From positions 1 to 64,000 of the forward strand of contig NCED01000005.1 in the NCBI GenBank assembly GCA_002280485.1: DNA of 64,000 nucleotides, given 5' to 3'. Below, piece by piece: positions 55,847-63,789 of this stretch. Each line of letters starts with the position of its first letter. Position 1 is the stretch's first letter. Below the pieces are notes generated by a model. That model worked only from the letters and a program-made list of their open reading frames with translations, was not told the DNA's origin and searched no databases. The DNA is from Caulobacterales bacterium 32-69-10 (GTDB taxonomy: Bacteria; Pseudomonadota; Alphaproteobacteria; Caulobacterales; Caulobacteraceae). Made by a program: the position numbers and the translations under genes.

Positions 55847-56761
55847 ATGAGCGCGGCGCACCGGATCGAAGCCTTTCTGGAGATGATGGCGGTGGAGCGG
55901 GCCGCGGCGCGCAACACCCTGACCGCCTACGCCCGCGACCTCGCCGACGCCGACGGCGCGCTCGCCCGGGGCGGGACCGACCTCGTCCAGGCGCCGGCCG
56001 AGGCGGTCGAGGCCTATTTCGCTGGCCTGTCGGAACGGGGCCTGTCGCCAGCCACCGCCTCGCGCCGCCGGGCCGCGGTGCGTCAGTTTTATCGCTTCGC
56101 CGTCGAGGAGGGCTGGCGCGCCGACGACCCCGCCCGCCGGGTCGAAGCGCCGCGCCGCGGCCGGCCCCTTCCCAAGCTCCTGTCCCGAGATGAGGTGGCG
56201 GCCCTGATCGCCGCCGCCGGGGAGAAGGACGGCGCGGCCGGGCTGCGCCTGGCCTGCATCGTCGAGCTGCTCTACGCCTCGGGTCTGCGCGTCTCGGAGC
56301 TGACCGCCCTGCCGCTGGCGGCGGTGATCCGCGATCCGGCCTTCGTCATGGTCACGGGCAAGGGCGGCAAGACAAGGCTGGCGCCGCTGAACGCCGCCGC
56401 GCGGGAGGCGGTGAAGGCCTATCTGACGGTGCGGCGCGGCTTCCTGGCCCTGGAGGTGAAGGAAAGCCCCTGGCTCTTCCCGTCGCCGCGCGGGGCCGAG
56501 GGGCGGTTGACCACCCGGCGGCTGGCCCAGCTGCTCGACGAGGCGGCGGCGGACGCGGGCATCGACCCGGCCAGGGTCAGCCCGCACGTGCTGCGGCACG
56601 CCTTCGCGACTCACCTTCTGGAAGGCGGCGCCGATCTAAGGGTTGTTCAGACCTTGCTGGGCCATGCCGACATAGCGACGACACAAATCTATACGCATGT
56701 GGCCGAGGCTAGGCTTCGCGAAACCGTGCTCCGCGCCCACCCCCTGGGCAAGGTGCGCTGA
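55847..56761 (+). CDS. xerD: Site-specific tyrosine recombinase XerD
   Basis: Resolves chromosome dimers at dif with XerC and FtsK. 304 residues. The N-terminal SAM-like core-binding domain is about 1-90. The catalytic domain has Arg in SGLRVSEL, Lys in GKGGKTR, HxLRH in SPHVLRHAFATHL, H in LLGHADIATTQIYTHV and the nucleophile Tyr there. Xer length, not an integron or phage integrase. XerD is favoured over XerC by its start and overall pattern, with moderate certainty. Followed by a 485-bp non-coding gap. Confidence 0.92.
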   Translation: MSAAHRIEAFLEMMAVERAAARNTLTAYARDLADADGALARGGTDLVQAPAEAVEAYFAGLSERGLSPATASRRRAAVRQFYRFAVEEGWRADDPARRVEAPRRGRPLPKLLSRDEVAALIAAAGEKDGAAGLRLACIVELLYASGLRVSELTALPLAAVIRDPAFVMVTGKGGKTRLAPLNAAAREAVKAYLTVRRGFLALEVKESPWLFPSPRGAEGRLTTRRLAQLLDEAAADAGIDPARVSPHVLRHAFATHLLEGGADLRVVQTLLGHADIATTQIYTHVAEARLRETVLRAHPLGKVR

Positions 56762-57064
56762 AAAACCTCGCGGCCGCCCTCAAAATGCCAGGGAGCCGAC
56801 ACTATCTCTGGATCGGATCGCTGGATGCAGCGTTCTAGTTAGCGCCGGCCCGACGCTTAGAAGCGGGCCGCTGAAGGGACGGAGCTCAGGCGCATCGTCA
56901 CCCTTTTACGCCGGACTCAATCCGGTCCGGGCCCACTGCGGAGCCCTGCCTCGTGCTGCATTGCAGCATGGTTGGCTCGTCATGCTCGTAATGCATAAGC
57001 GCTTGTATAGAAAAGCTCTTCCGAGCCTATAGAAACTTTTTTGTCAAAAAAGGTAGCGGCCGGC

Positions 57065-57093
57065 TTGCTTCGTTTCGCACCGCAACTTATAAA
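57065..57093 (+). promoter_or_regulatory. Predicted sigma-70 promoter of the candidate sRNA
   Basis: TTGCTT (57065-57070), a 17-base spacer, TATAAA (57088-57093). Transcription would start at about 57100, exactly before the first hairpin. Confidence 0.6.
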
Positions 57094-57099
57094 TGACCT

Positions 57100-57182
57100 G
57101 TGCGGCGTTCCTGACGCCGCTGCCCTTCCTGGGCGTTTCCTCCCTATGAACTGGCCGCGCTTTCGGGCGCGGCCTTTTTTTT
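57100..57182 (+). ncRNA. Candidate small regulatory RNA of about 83 nt
   Basis: Between its own promoter and a strong terminator. Three stem-loops are seen: GCGGCG stem (57102-57120) with loop TTCCTGA; GCCC stem (57122-57134) with loop TTCCT; and the GC-rich terminator. Between hairpins 2 and 3 lies a single-stranded GTTTCCTCCCTATGAACT. Loops and linker are CU-rich, that is anti-Shine-Dalgarno-like, as in trans-acting sRNAs that mask or open ribosome sites (Caulobacter CrfA is one such sRNA; identity not claimed). It could instead be an attenuated leader of metX, 64 bp downstream. Confidence 0.6.
57153..57182 (+). terminator. Rho-independent terminator of the candidate sRNA
   Basis: GGCCGCGC (57153-57160), loop TTTCGG, GCGCGGCC (57167-57174), then eight T. 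Perfect 8-bp GC stem. Confidence 0.93.
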
Positions 57183-57211
57183 CGTGCGCGCGCCCCTACC
57201 TAGGCGGTCCA

Positions 57212-57240
57212 TTGACAGCCCTGCCGCCCCGCGCTCCAAG
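57212..57240 (+). promoter_or_regulatory. Possible metX promoter giving a leaderless mRNA
   Basis: TTGACAG (57212-57218) then, after 14 bases, GCTCCAAG (57233-57240), resembling the Caulobacter housekeeping form TTGACGS-N(11-14)-GCTANAWC. A start near 57247 would fall on the metX ATG, which has no SD. Confidence 0.4.
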
Positions 57241-57246
57241 CCTCGC

Positions 57247-58398
57247 ATGAACCTCAGCCTCAACCCCTCGGCGGAGATTTCCACCGCAAGCGGCGTGGCG
57301 CGCTTCGAGCGCCCGCTAGGGCTCGATTCGGGCGCCGCCCTGGAGGGGGTGGAGATCGCCTACGAGACCTACGGCGAACTGAACAGTGACAAGTCCAACG
57401 CCGTCCTGGTCTGCCACGCCCTCACCGGCGACCAGCACCTGGCCTCGATCCACCCGGTGACGGGCAAGCCCGGCTGGTGGGACCGCATGGTCGGGCCTGG
57501 CCGGCCGCTCGACCCGGAACGCTATTTCATCATCTGCTCGAACGTGCTTGGCGGCTGCATGGGCTCAACCGGCCCGTCGTCGATCAACCCGGCCACGGGC
57601 GAGCCTTACGGCCTGGCCTTCCCGGTGATCACCATCGCCGACATGGTCCGCGCCCAGGCCATGCTGGTCGAGCAGCTGGGGATCAAGCGCCTGTTCTCGG
57701 TGATCGGCGGTTCGATGGGCGGCATGCAGGTGCTGCAATGGGCGGCGGACTACCCGGACCGGCTGTTCTCGGCGGTCTCGATCGCCGCGGCGCCGCGCCA
57801 CTCGGCCCAGAACATCGCCTTCCACGAGGTCGGCCGCCAGGCGATCATGGCCGATCCGGAATGGAAGGGCGGCGACTACAAGCGCCAAGGCTCGCGCCCC
57901 CAGAAGGGGCTGGCGGTCGCGCGCATGGCCGCGCACATCACCTATCTCTCGGAGCCGGCCCTGCAGCGTAAGTTCGGGCGCGAGCTGCAGCGGGACGGGT
58001 TGTCGTGGGGCTTCGACGCCGACTTCCAGGTCGAGAGCTACCTGCGCCACCAGGGCTCCAGCTTCGTCGATCGCTTCGACGCCAACTCTTATCTCTACAT
58101 CACCCGGGCGATGGATTATTTCGACCTCGCCGCCGGCCATGGCGGCGTGCTGGCCGAGGCCTTCCGGGGCCTGGCCTCGACGCCGGTGTTCGTCGTCTCC
58201 TTTTCCTCGGACTGGCTCTATCCCACCGCCGATAACCGGACCGTGGTCCGCGCCCTCAACGCGGCGGGGGCCAAGGCCAGCTTCGTCGAGGTCGAAAGCG
58301 ACAAGGGCCACGACGCCTTCCTGCTCGACGAGCCGGTGCTCGATGCGGCGCTGGGGGGCTTCCTCACTTCGGCGGCGACCGCTCGGGGGCTGGCATGA
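57247..58398 (+). CDS. metX: Homoserine O-acetyltransferase MetX
   Basis: Activates homoserine for methionine synthesis by acyl transfer from acyl-CoA. 383 residues. Alpha/beta-hydrolase fold: nucleophile Ser in [13 protein letters not shown] (about residue 157), oxyanion region [15 protein letters not shown], and Asp and His in FSSDWLYPT and [11 protein letters not shown]. No SD precedes the ATG (57247), and a promoter at 57212 may give a leaderless transcript. Coupled to metW by ATGA. MetX enzymes may use acetyl- or succinyl-CoA; the donor is not readable by eye. Confidence 0.96.
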   Translation: MNLSLNPSAEISTASGVARFERPLGLDSGAALEGVEIAYETYGELNSDKSNAVLVCHALTGDQHLASIHPVTGKPGWWDRMVGPGRPLDPERYFIICSNVLGGCMGSTGPSSINPATGEPYGLAFPVITIADMVRAQAMLVEQLGIKRLFSVIGGSMGGMQVLQWAADYPDRLFSAVSIAAAPRHSAQNIAFHEVGRQAIMADPEWKGGDYKRQGSRPQKGLAVARMAAHITYLSEPALQRKFGRELQRDGLSWGFDADFQVESYLRHQGSSFVDRFDANSYLYITRAMDYFDLAAGHGGVLAEAFRGLASTPVFVVSFSSDWLYPTADNRTVVRALNAAGAKASFVEVESDKGHDAFLLDEPVLDAALGGFLTSAATARGLA

Positions 58399-59054
58399 GC
58401 GGGACGGGCCGCGAGGACTTCCGCGAGATCCTGCGCTTGGTCCGCCCCGGCGCGCGGGTGCTGGACGTCGGCTGCGGCGGCGGCGACCTGCTCGAAATGC
58501 TCCAGCGCGAGAAGGGCGTCGATGGGCGCGGCATCGAGATCAGCGCCGCCGGCGTCTCGGCCTGCCTCGCCCGGGGCCTGACTGTCATGCAGGGCGACGC
58601 CGACCGCGACCTGGCCGAGTTCCCCGCCCAGGCCTTCGACTACGCCATCCTGTCCCAGACCCTGCAGGCGGTGCGCGAGCCGCGCACGGTGCTCGACAAC
58701 CTGCTGCGCCTGGCCGAGCGGGCCATCGTCTCCTTCCCCAACTTCGGGCACTGGCGCGTGCGGATGGCTCTGATGACCAGCGGCCGGATGCCGGAGACGA
58801 CGGTGTTGCACGAGCCGTGGTGGTCGACCCCCAATATCCACCTGTGCACCCTGCGCGATTTCACCGCCCTGTGCGACGACCTGGACCTGAGGATCGAGGC
58901 GGCCTCGGCGCTCACCGACGGCAGGCCGGCGCGCCAGATCGACCCGAACGGTCTGCTTGAGAACTGGCGCGCCGAATCGGCCCTGTTCCTGCTCAGCCGC
59001 CGGGGCGGGGCGGCGGCGGCCAAGCCGGCGGGTCAGGCGGACCTGTTCGGCTAG
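58395..59054 (+). CDS. metW: Methionine biosynthesis protein MetW
   Basis: SAM-dependent methyltransferase-fold protein of 219 residues that partners with MetX in many proteobacteria. Motif I is [15 protein letters not shown] (about residues 20-34). The family-typical [15 protein letters not shown] and [11 protein letters not shown] follow. ATG 58395 overlaps the metX stop. The stop TAG at 59052-59054 overlaps the convergent P-II gene stop at a CTAG. Confidence 0.95.
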   Translation: MSGTGREDFREILRLVRPGARVLDVGCGGGDLLEMLQREKGVDGRGIEISAAGVSACLARGLTVMQGDADRDLAEFPAQAFDYAILSQTLQAVREPRTVLDNLLRLAERAIVSFPNFGHWRVRMALMTSGRMPETTVLHEPWWSTPNIHLCTLRDFTALCDDLDLRIEAASALTDGRPARQIDPNGLLENWRAESALFLLSRRGGAAAAKPAGQADLFG

Positions 59055-59302
59055 CCCAAAGGGACGGCGGCCAGGGCGTTGATCACCGCGTCGACGATGT
59101 CGTTGGGGACGGCGATCTCCAGCTTGACCTTGGGCAGCAGCTTCACCGCGTATTCGGCGCCGCGATAGACCTCGGTCTTGCCCTTCTGTCGGCCGTAGCC
59201 ACGGACCTCGGTGACGGTCAGTCCCGAGGCGCCCGCCTCGGTGACGGCGTCCAGCACGGCGTCGAGGCGACTGGGCTTGATGACGGCGGTGATCAGCTTC
59301 AT
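59051..59302 (-). CDS. P-II-family signal protein lacking its C-terminal third
   Basis: 83 residues, against 112 for GlnB/GlnK. The N-terminal MKLITAVIKPSRLDAVLDAVTEAG and the T-loop with Tyr51 (VYRGAEYAVKLLPK), the usual uridylylation site, are intact. But after VDAVINALAA the reading frame ends as VPLG, losing TGKIGDGKIFV, which supplies the ATP-binding C-terminal residues. ATG 59302 follows an AGGGGA SD. It either is a divergent, functional short P-II or a decayed copy; a full P-II may be elsewhere. Confidence 0.8.
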   Translation of the reverse strand: MKLITAVIKPSRLDAVLDAVTEAGASGLTVTEVRGYGRQKGKTEVYRGAEYAVKLLPKVKLEIAVPNDIVDAVINALAAVPLG

Positions 59303-59356
59303 CGGTGACATCCCCTGCCCGAGCCTTCGCTGTATGGCAAATTGTTGCGCTGCATC

Positions 59357-60100
59357 CTAGGGCTTAGGGGTCACACTTCCCACGGCGCCGACCGGTTGGG
59401 GCCGCAACCGCCCCGCAGCGAAGGCCGGGGCGCGGACGCCGGCGGGCTTCACGGCATAGGTCTGCTTGACGGCCTCCAGCAGGATCAGGCCCGACCCGGG
59501 CGGGAAAAGCCGCGAGCCGACCTGTTCGAATGCGTCGGCATAGGGCGCCAGCATCTGCAGCGGCGGGGCGTAGAGCGCCCGCGACCAGGCGGCGGGCTCC
59601 AGCCCCGCGTCGCGCACGGCGACCTCGAGCTGATTGCGGGTGAAAGGACGGCCATACCCGAAGGGCGTCGTCTCCGACCCGGCCCACAGGCCCCGCCGCG
59701 ACACCGCCGCCACGATCAGGCGCCCCGAGGGCGACATCACCCGCTTGACCTCATCCAGGAAGGCGGCCGGATCGTCGCTCTCCTCCAGGCCGTGGATCAC
59801 CAGCACCCGGTCGAACAGGGCGTTGGGGAAGGGCAGGGCGTCTTCCTCGGCCAGACAGGCCAGGTTGTCGGCGCCGGCGGGCCAGATCTCCACGCCCTGC
59901 TGCCCCGGCATGGCGGCCACGGTCCGCCGCGCCGCGCCGGTGAAGGCCGCCAGATAGGGGGTGGCGTAGCCGAGGCCGAGGACGTCGAGGCCGTGGGCGT
60001 CGCCCCACGCCTCGCCGATCTTGCGGGCGAGCAGGCTGCGCACCGCCCCGCCCAGGGGGGTGGCGTAGAAGGCCCTAAGGTCCAGAACGTCGCGTCGCAT
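59357..60100 (-). CDS. Class I SAM-dependent methyltransferase
   Basis: 247 residues with a Rossmann-like fold: LDVLGLGYATPYLAAF (motif I-like, Gly-rich but divergent), EEDALPFPNALFDRVLVIHGLEESDDPAAFLDEVKRVMSPSGRLIVAAV (motifs II-IV). The N-terminal DLRAFYATPLGGAVRSLLARKI is a family feature of the alphaproteobacterial gloB-neighbour methyltransferases. The last 50 residues are unstructured. Divergent from gloB. Substrate unknown. Confidence 0.87.
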   Translation of the reverse strand: MRRDVLDLRAFYATPLGGAVRSLLARKIGEAWGDAHGLDVLGLGYATPYLAAFTGAARRTVAAMPGQQGVEIWPAGADNLACLAEEDALPFPNALFDRVLVIHGLEESDDPAAFLDEVKRVMSPSGRLIVAAVSRRGLWAGSETTPFGYGRPFTRNQLEVAVRDAGLEPAAWSRALYAPPLQMLAPYADAFEQVGSRLFPPGSGLILLEAVKQTYAVKPAGVRAPAFAAGRLRPQPVGAVGSVTPKP

Positions 60101-60142
60101 GGCTAGACAGACTATAGGAGTATGCAAACGAAAGGCCCATCG

Positions 60143-60901
60143 ATGTCCCTCGACGTCCACCAGTTCGCCTGCCTGAGCGACAACTACGGCTACCTGATCC
60201 GCGACCGGACGAGCGGAAAGGTCGCCTCCATCGACACCCCGGACGCCGACGCCATCCTAGGCCAACTGGCCAAGCTGGGCTGGTCCTTGTCGCTGGTGAT
60301 GAACACACACTGGCACCCCGACCACGCCGGCGGCAACGAACGGCTGAAGGCAGAGACCGGCTGTGAGATCGTGGGCCCCGCCGAGGTGCGCCGCATCGCG
60401 CCGCTGGACCGCGAACTGGCGGAGGGCGACACGGTTGAGCTCGGCGAGAGCCGCTTCAAGGTCATGGCGGTGGGCGGGCACACCCTGGGCCACATCGCCT
60501 ATTACGATGCGAACGACGCCGTGGCCTTCGTCGGCGACACCCTGTTCGCCCTCGGCTGCGGCCGGGTGTTCGAGGGCGATGCGGCGATGATGTGGGGCAG
60601 CCTGTCCAAGCTGGCGGCCCTGCCGGACGACACCACCGTCTACTGCGCTCACGAATACACCGCCTCGAACGCCAAATTCGCCCTGTCGGTGGATGACGAT
60701 CCGGCCCTGGCCCTCCGGGCGGAGCAGGTGTTCGCGGCCCGCGCGCGCGGCGAGCCGACCGTGCCCACCACCATCGGCGCCGAGAAGGCCACCAACCCCT
60801 TCCTGCGGGCGCCCGTGCTGGCGGGGCGGATGGGGCTGACGGGCGCGCCGGACCACGAAGTGTTCGGGGCGGTGCGGGCGGCCAAGGACACGTTCCGCTG
60901 A
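60143..60901 (+). CDS. gloB: Hydroxyacylglutathione hydrolase-type metallo-beta-lactamase protein
   Basis: Glyoxalase II hydrolyses S-D-lactoylglutathione; binuclear metal centre. 252 residues from ATG 60143 with the AAAGG SD; ATG 60122 is also open. Begins LDVHQFACLSDNYGYLIRD as in GloB. The metal motif is THWHPDHAGG (about residue 54), followed by GHTLGHIAYY, FVGDTLFALGCGRVFEG and YCAHEYT. Ends 9 bp from the convergent GcvH-like gene. Confidence 0.94.
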   Translation: MSLDVHQFACLSDNYGYLIRDRTSGKVASIDTPDADAILGQLAKLGWSLSLVMNTHWHPDHAGGNERLKAETGCEIVGPAEVRRIAPLDRELAEGDTVELGESRFKVMAVGGHTLGHIAYYDANDAVAFVGDTLFALGCGRVFEGDAAMMWGSLSKLAALPDDTTVYCAHEYTASNAKFALSVDDDPALALRAEQVFAARARGEPTVPTTIGAEKATNPFLRAPVLAGRMGLTGAPDHEVFGAVRAAKDTFR

Positions 60902-60910
60902 AGGCCCGCG

Positions 60911-61222
60911 CTAGCCGATCAGCATCGCGTACTCGACCTCGGTGAGCAGCTCGCTCAGCTCAGACGGGTCGCTCATCAGCAGCCGCACCGTCGTCAGGTC
61001 GGCGTCCAGGACCTCGCCGGAGAGGGGCGAGGGGATCTCGCAGGCCGCCTTGACGGCGTCGAGCACCGCCAGGACTTCGCCGCGGGCCACCGTCTCGCCC
61101 ACAGGGGCCCATTCGATGCTGCGCACACCCTCCAGCAGCTGGGCGGCATAGCCGGTGACGCTCATGGTCGCGACCACGCCGTCGACCTCCACCCACAGAT
61201 GATCGCGGCTGAAGCGTCTCAA
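60911..61222 (-). CDS. Short GcvH-like lipoyl-domain protein
   Basis: 103 residues with a single lipoyl-type domain. The start MRRFSRDHLWVEVDGVVATMSVTGYAAQLL corresponds to GcvH (xDHEWVxVxGxxAxVGITxYAQ). The lipoyl-lysine motif is AVKAACEIPSPLSGEV, Lys58, as in GcvH SVKAA. A part of about 18 residues around the usual GEGWLFKLK loop is contracted. The C-terminus SDPSELSELLTEVEYAMLI matches the GcvH end. The start is TTG at 61222, overlapping the zwf stop as TTGA. Glycine-cleavage genes are absent, so a role with another lipoate or thiol system is open. Confidence 0.8.
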   Translation of the reverse strand: MRRFSRDHLWVEVDGVVATMSVTGYAAQLLEGVRSIEWAPVGETVARGEVLAVLDAVKAACEIPSPLSGEVLDADLTTVRLLMSDPSELSELLTEVEYAMLIG

Positions 61223-62664
61223 TCGTACCAGCTGTGGCCGTTGCGTTCGGTCAGGGCGAAGGAGCCGGCCGGGCCCCACGAGCCGGCGGGATAGGGGGCC
61301 GGCTTGATGTCGTGGCTGCGCCAGCCGGCCTCGATGGAATCGATCCAGGTCCAGGCGGCCTCCACCTCGTCGCGGCGCACGAACAGGGTGGGGTTGTGGT
61401 TCATCACCTCCAGCAGCAGCCGCTCATAGGCGATGCGCCGGCGACGCTCGTGCGGGAAGGCTTCGGCGAAGCTGAGGTCGAGGGACAGGGGGCGCAGGGC
61501 CATGGCCCGCTCGCCCTGGTCGGGCGCCTTGTTCATCACCGTGAGCGAGATCTCCTCCTCCGGCTGCAGGCGGATGGTCAGCCGGTTGGCCAGCAGGTCG
61601 GCGCCGCCGAAGATCGAGTAGGGCACCTCGCGGAACTGGACCACGATCTGGGAGGCCTTGCTCGGCATGCGCTTGCCGGTTCGCAGGTAGAACGGCACTC
61701 CGGCCCAGCGCCAGTTGTTCACGTGGGCGGCGAGCGCGACATAGGTTTCCGCCTCGGCCGGGTGACCGCCGGCCTCCTCCGCATAGCCGGGAACCTGGGC
61801 GCCCTCGGAGACGCCCTTGACGTACTGGCCGCGCACCGTGCGCCGCTCCAGTTCGCGCCCGACGATGGGGCGCAGGGACCGCAGCACCTTGACCTTCTCG
61901 TTGCGGACCGAGTCCGGGTCGAGGCTGGCCGGCGGCTCCATGGCGATCAGGCACAGCAGTTGCAGGACGTGGTTCTGCACCATGTCGCGCAGGGCGCCGT
62001 GCTCCTCATAGTAGCCCCAGCGCCCCTCGACCCCGACTTCCTCGGCGACGGTGATCTGGACGTGGTCGATCGAGACCTTATTCCACAAGGGCTCGAACAG
62101 GGTGTTGGCGAACCTCAGGGCCAGCAGGTTCTGCACCGCCTCCTTGCCGAGGTAGTGGTCGATGCGGAAGATCCGATCCTCCGAGAACACCACGGCGAGG
62201 GCGTCGTTGATGGCCTGGCAGCTCTTCAGGTCGTGGCCGATGGGCTTTTCCACCACCACCCGATCCTCGGGCCCGGCCAGGCCCGCGCACCTCAGGCCCC
62301 CGCAGATGTCGGCGTATAGGCTGGGCGAGGTCGACAGGTAGAAGATGGTTTCGCGTACGCCCTCCAGGCGCTGGGCCAGGGCCGTGAAGTCGGCTGCGGC
62401 GCCGGCGTCGACCTTCACATAGGCGAGGCGGGCTTTCAGGCGGGTCCAGGCCTCGTCCTTCCACCAGCTCCCGGCCCGCTCGCGGATGGCGCTTTCAGCG
62501 CGGTTCACGAAGGCCTCGTCCGTCAGTTCGGTGCGGGCTGCCCCGACGATCCGCATGCCGGCCTCCAGCAGGCCGTCGGCCTCCAGGAAGTACAGCGACG
62601 GCAGCAGCATCCGCAGCGACAGGTCGCCCGTGGCCCCGAAAATGACGATGGCGCGATCACTCAT
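61219..62664 (-). CDS. zwf: Glucose-6-phosphate 1-dehydrogenase
   Basis: First step of the oxidative pentose phosphate and Entner-Doudoroff routes. 481 residues. NADP-binding GATGDLSLRMLLPSLY at the N-terminus, the catalytic RIDHYLGKEAVQN (about residue 175), and PFYLRTGKRMPSKASQIVVQF, all typical. ATG 62664 overlaps the ROK kinase stop as ATGA. Downstream is the GcvH-like gene. The classical zwf-pgl-edd-glk cluster is not present here. Confidence 0.97.
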   Translation of the reverse strand: MSDRAIVIFGATGDLSLRMLLPSLYFLEADGLLEAGMRIVGAARTELTDEAFVNRAESAIRERAGSWWKDEAWTRLKARLAYVKVDAGAAADFTALAQRLEGVRETIFYLSTSPSLYADICGGLRCAGLAGPEDRVVVEKPIGHDLKSCQAINDALAVVFSEDRIFRIDHYLGKEAVQNLLALRFANTLFEPLWNKVSIDHVQITVAEEVGVEGRWGYYEEHGALRDMVQNHVLQLLCLIAMEPPASLDPDSVRNEKVKVLRSLRPIVGRELERRTVRGQYVKGVSEGAQVPGYAEEAGGHPAEAETYVALAAHVNNWRWAGVPFYLRTGKRMPSKASQIVVQFREVPYSIFGGADLLANRLTIRLQPEEEISLTVMNKAPDQGERAMALRPLSLDLSFAEAFPHERRRRIAYERLLLEVMNHNPTLFVRRDEVEAAWTWIDSIEAGWRSHDIKPAPYPAGSWGPAGSFALTERNGHSWYD

Positions 62665-63569
62665 CCGACGCTCTCCAGCGGCCAAAGCCAGGCGGCCCCC
62701 TTTACTCCGGAGCTATCGCCATGTCGCGCCTTGAGCACCCGGACGGCATAGGCGTCGGAGAAGGCGCGCGATGCGATCCGATCCGGCAGGTCGGGATAGA
62801 TCTCGTCGACGTTGGACATGCCGCCCCCCAGCACGATCACCTCGGGGTCGAGGATGTCGGCGATCATCGCAAGGCCGCGCGACAGCCTGTCGACATAGCG
62901 GTCCAAGGCCGCCTTCGCCGCCGCCTCGCCCGCCCGGAGCTCGGCCACGATCTGCGGCGCCTCCAGCCTGCGGCCCGTATGGCGCTCGAAGTCGGCTTCG
63001 AACCCCGTCCCCGACACCCACATCTCCATGCAGCCTCGCCGACCGCACCAGCAGGGGGGACCGGGGTGCTCGTCAGGGCGCGCCCAGGGCAGGGGCGTGT
63101 GGCCCCATTCGCCGGCGATGCCGTTGGAGCCTTCGACCAGGCGCCCGTCGATCACCACCCCGCCGCCGCATCCTGTCCCGATGATCACCCCGAACACCGA
63201 GGCGGCGCCGACCCCCGCCCCTTCCAGCGCTTCGGACAAGGCGAAGCAGTTGGCGTCGTTGGCCAGGCGCACCGGACGGCCCAGGACCGCCTCCAGGTCG
63301 GCGCCGAAGAGGCGGCCGTTCAGCCAGGTCGAGTTGGCGTTGCGAACGCGGCCGTCGCGCGGCGAGGGGGAGCCCGGAATTCCGATCCCGATGCTGCCCC
63401 GCCCGCCGGCCTGCGCCTCCACCTGTTCGATCAGCTCGCGGACCGCCCGCAGCGCCGCGTCGTAGCTCCCGGGGTTTGGCTTGCGGATGCGGGCCCGCAC
63501 CGCACCGTCGGGCCCCAGGGCCGCCGCCTCGATTTTAGTGCCGCCGAAATCGACGCCGATACGGATCAC
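62661..63569 (-). CDS. ROK-family sugar kinase
   Basis: 302 residues, an ATP-dependent sugar kinase, probably glucokinase or fructokinase. Phosphate-binding IGVDFGGTKIEAA at the N-terminus, then the catalytic NDANCFALSEA. ROK signature with GTGCGGGVVIDGRLVEGSNGIAGEWGHTPL, followed by the zinc motif CWCGRRGCMEMWVSG. The start is GTG 63569, with GGAGGG a few bases upstream; an ATG at 63602 is weaker. Couples by ATGA to zwf, fitting supply of glucose 6-phosphate. Confidence 0.93.
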   Translation of the reverse strand: MIRIGVDFGGTKIEAAALGPDGAVRARIRKPNPGSYDAALRAVRELIEQVEAQAGGRGSIGIGIPGSPSPRDGRVRNANSTWLNGRLFGADLEAVLGRPVRLANDANCFALSEALEGAGVGAASVFGVIIGTGCGGGVVIDGRLVEGSNGIAGEWGHTPLPWARPDEHPGPPCWCGRRGCMEMWVSGTGFEADFERHTGRRLEAPQIVAELRAGEAAAKAALDRYVDRLSRGLAMIADILDPEVIVLGGGMSNVDEIYPDLPDRIASRAFSDAYAVRVLKARHGDSSGVKGAAWLWPLESVG

Positions 63570-63789
63570 GCGGCCCTCCAGTACGTTCCAACCATCGCCC
63601 ATGCAGCCCGCCCGGTCCACCTCTGCGGCTTCTCGCGTATTGATCCGAATACGGACACACGCCATAGCCAGCGGCGCGGTCGCCGTGGCCGAAAAAGAGT
63701 CGCCCCCGAATCGCCCCGCCCGAGTCGCCCATGTTCCGTCTCTCCGCCATCTTGACGCCAAAGGATGGCCGCTTCTGGCCCGCCGCCCG

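Larger units (their letters stand above)
56762..57246. other. Non-coding gap xerD-metX
   Basis: No protein gene is supported; small frames (for example 56697-57032) are xerD extensions or lack coding features. The right part holds a promoter (57065-57093), a candidate sRNA (57100-57182) and a possible metX promoter (57212-57240). The left part (56762-57060) is comparatively AT-rich toward 56980-57055, with nothing recognised. Confidence 0.6.

Noticed and set aside
57050..57246. SAM-II or similar SAM riboswitch before metX
   Set aside because: A terminator is present and GGCTTGC occurs at 57062-57068, but the GATTT and GCTAAA conserved elements are missing and the promoter for the hairpins lies inside the supposed aptamer.
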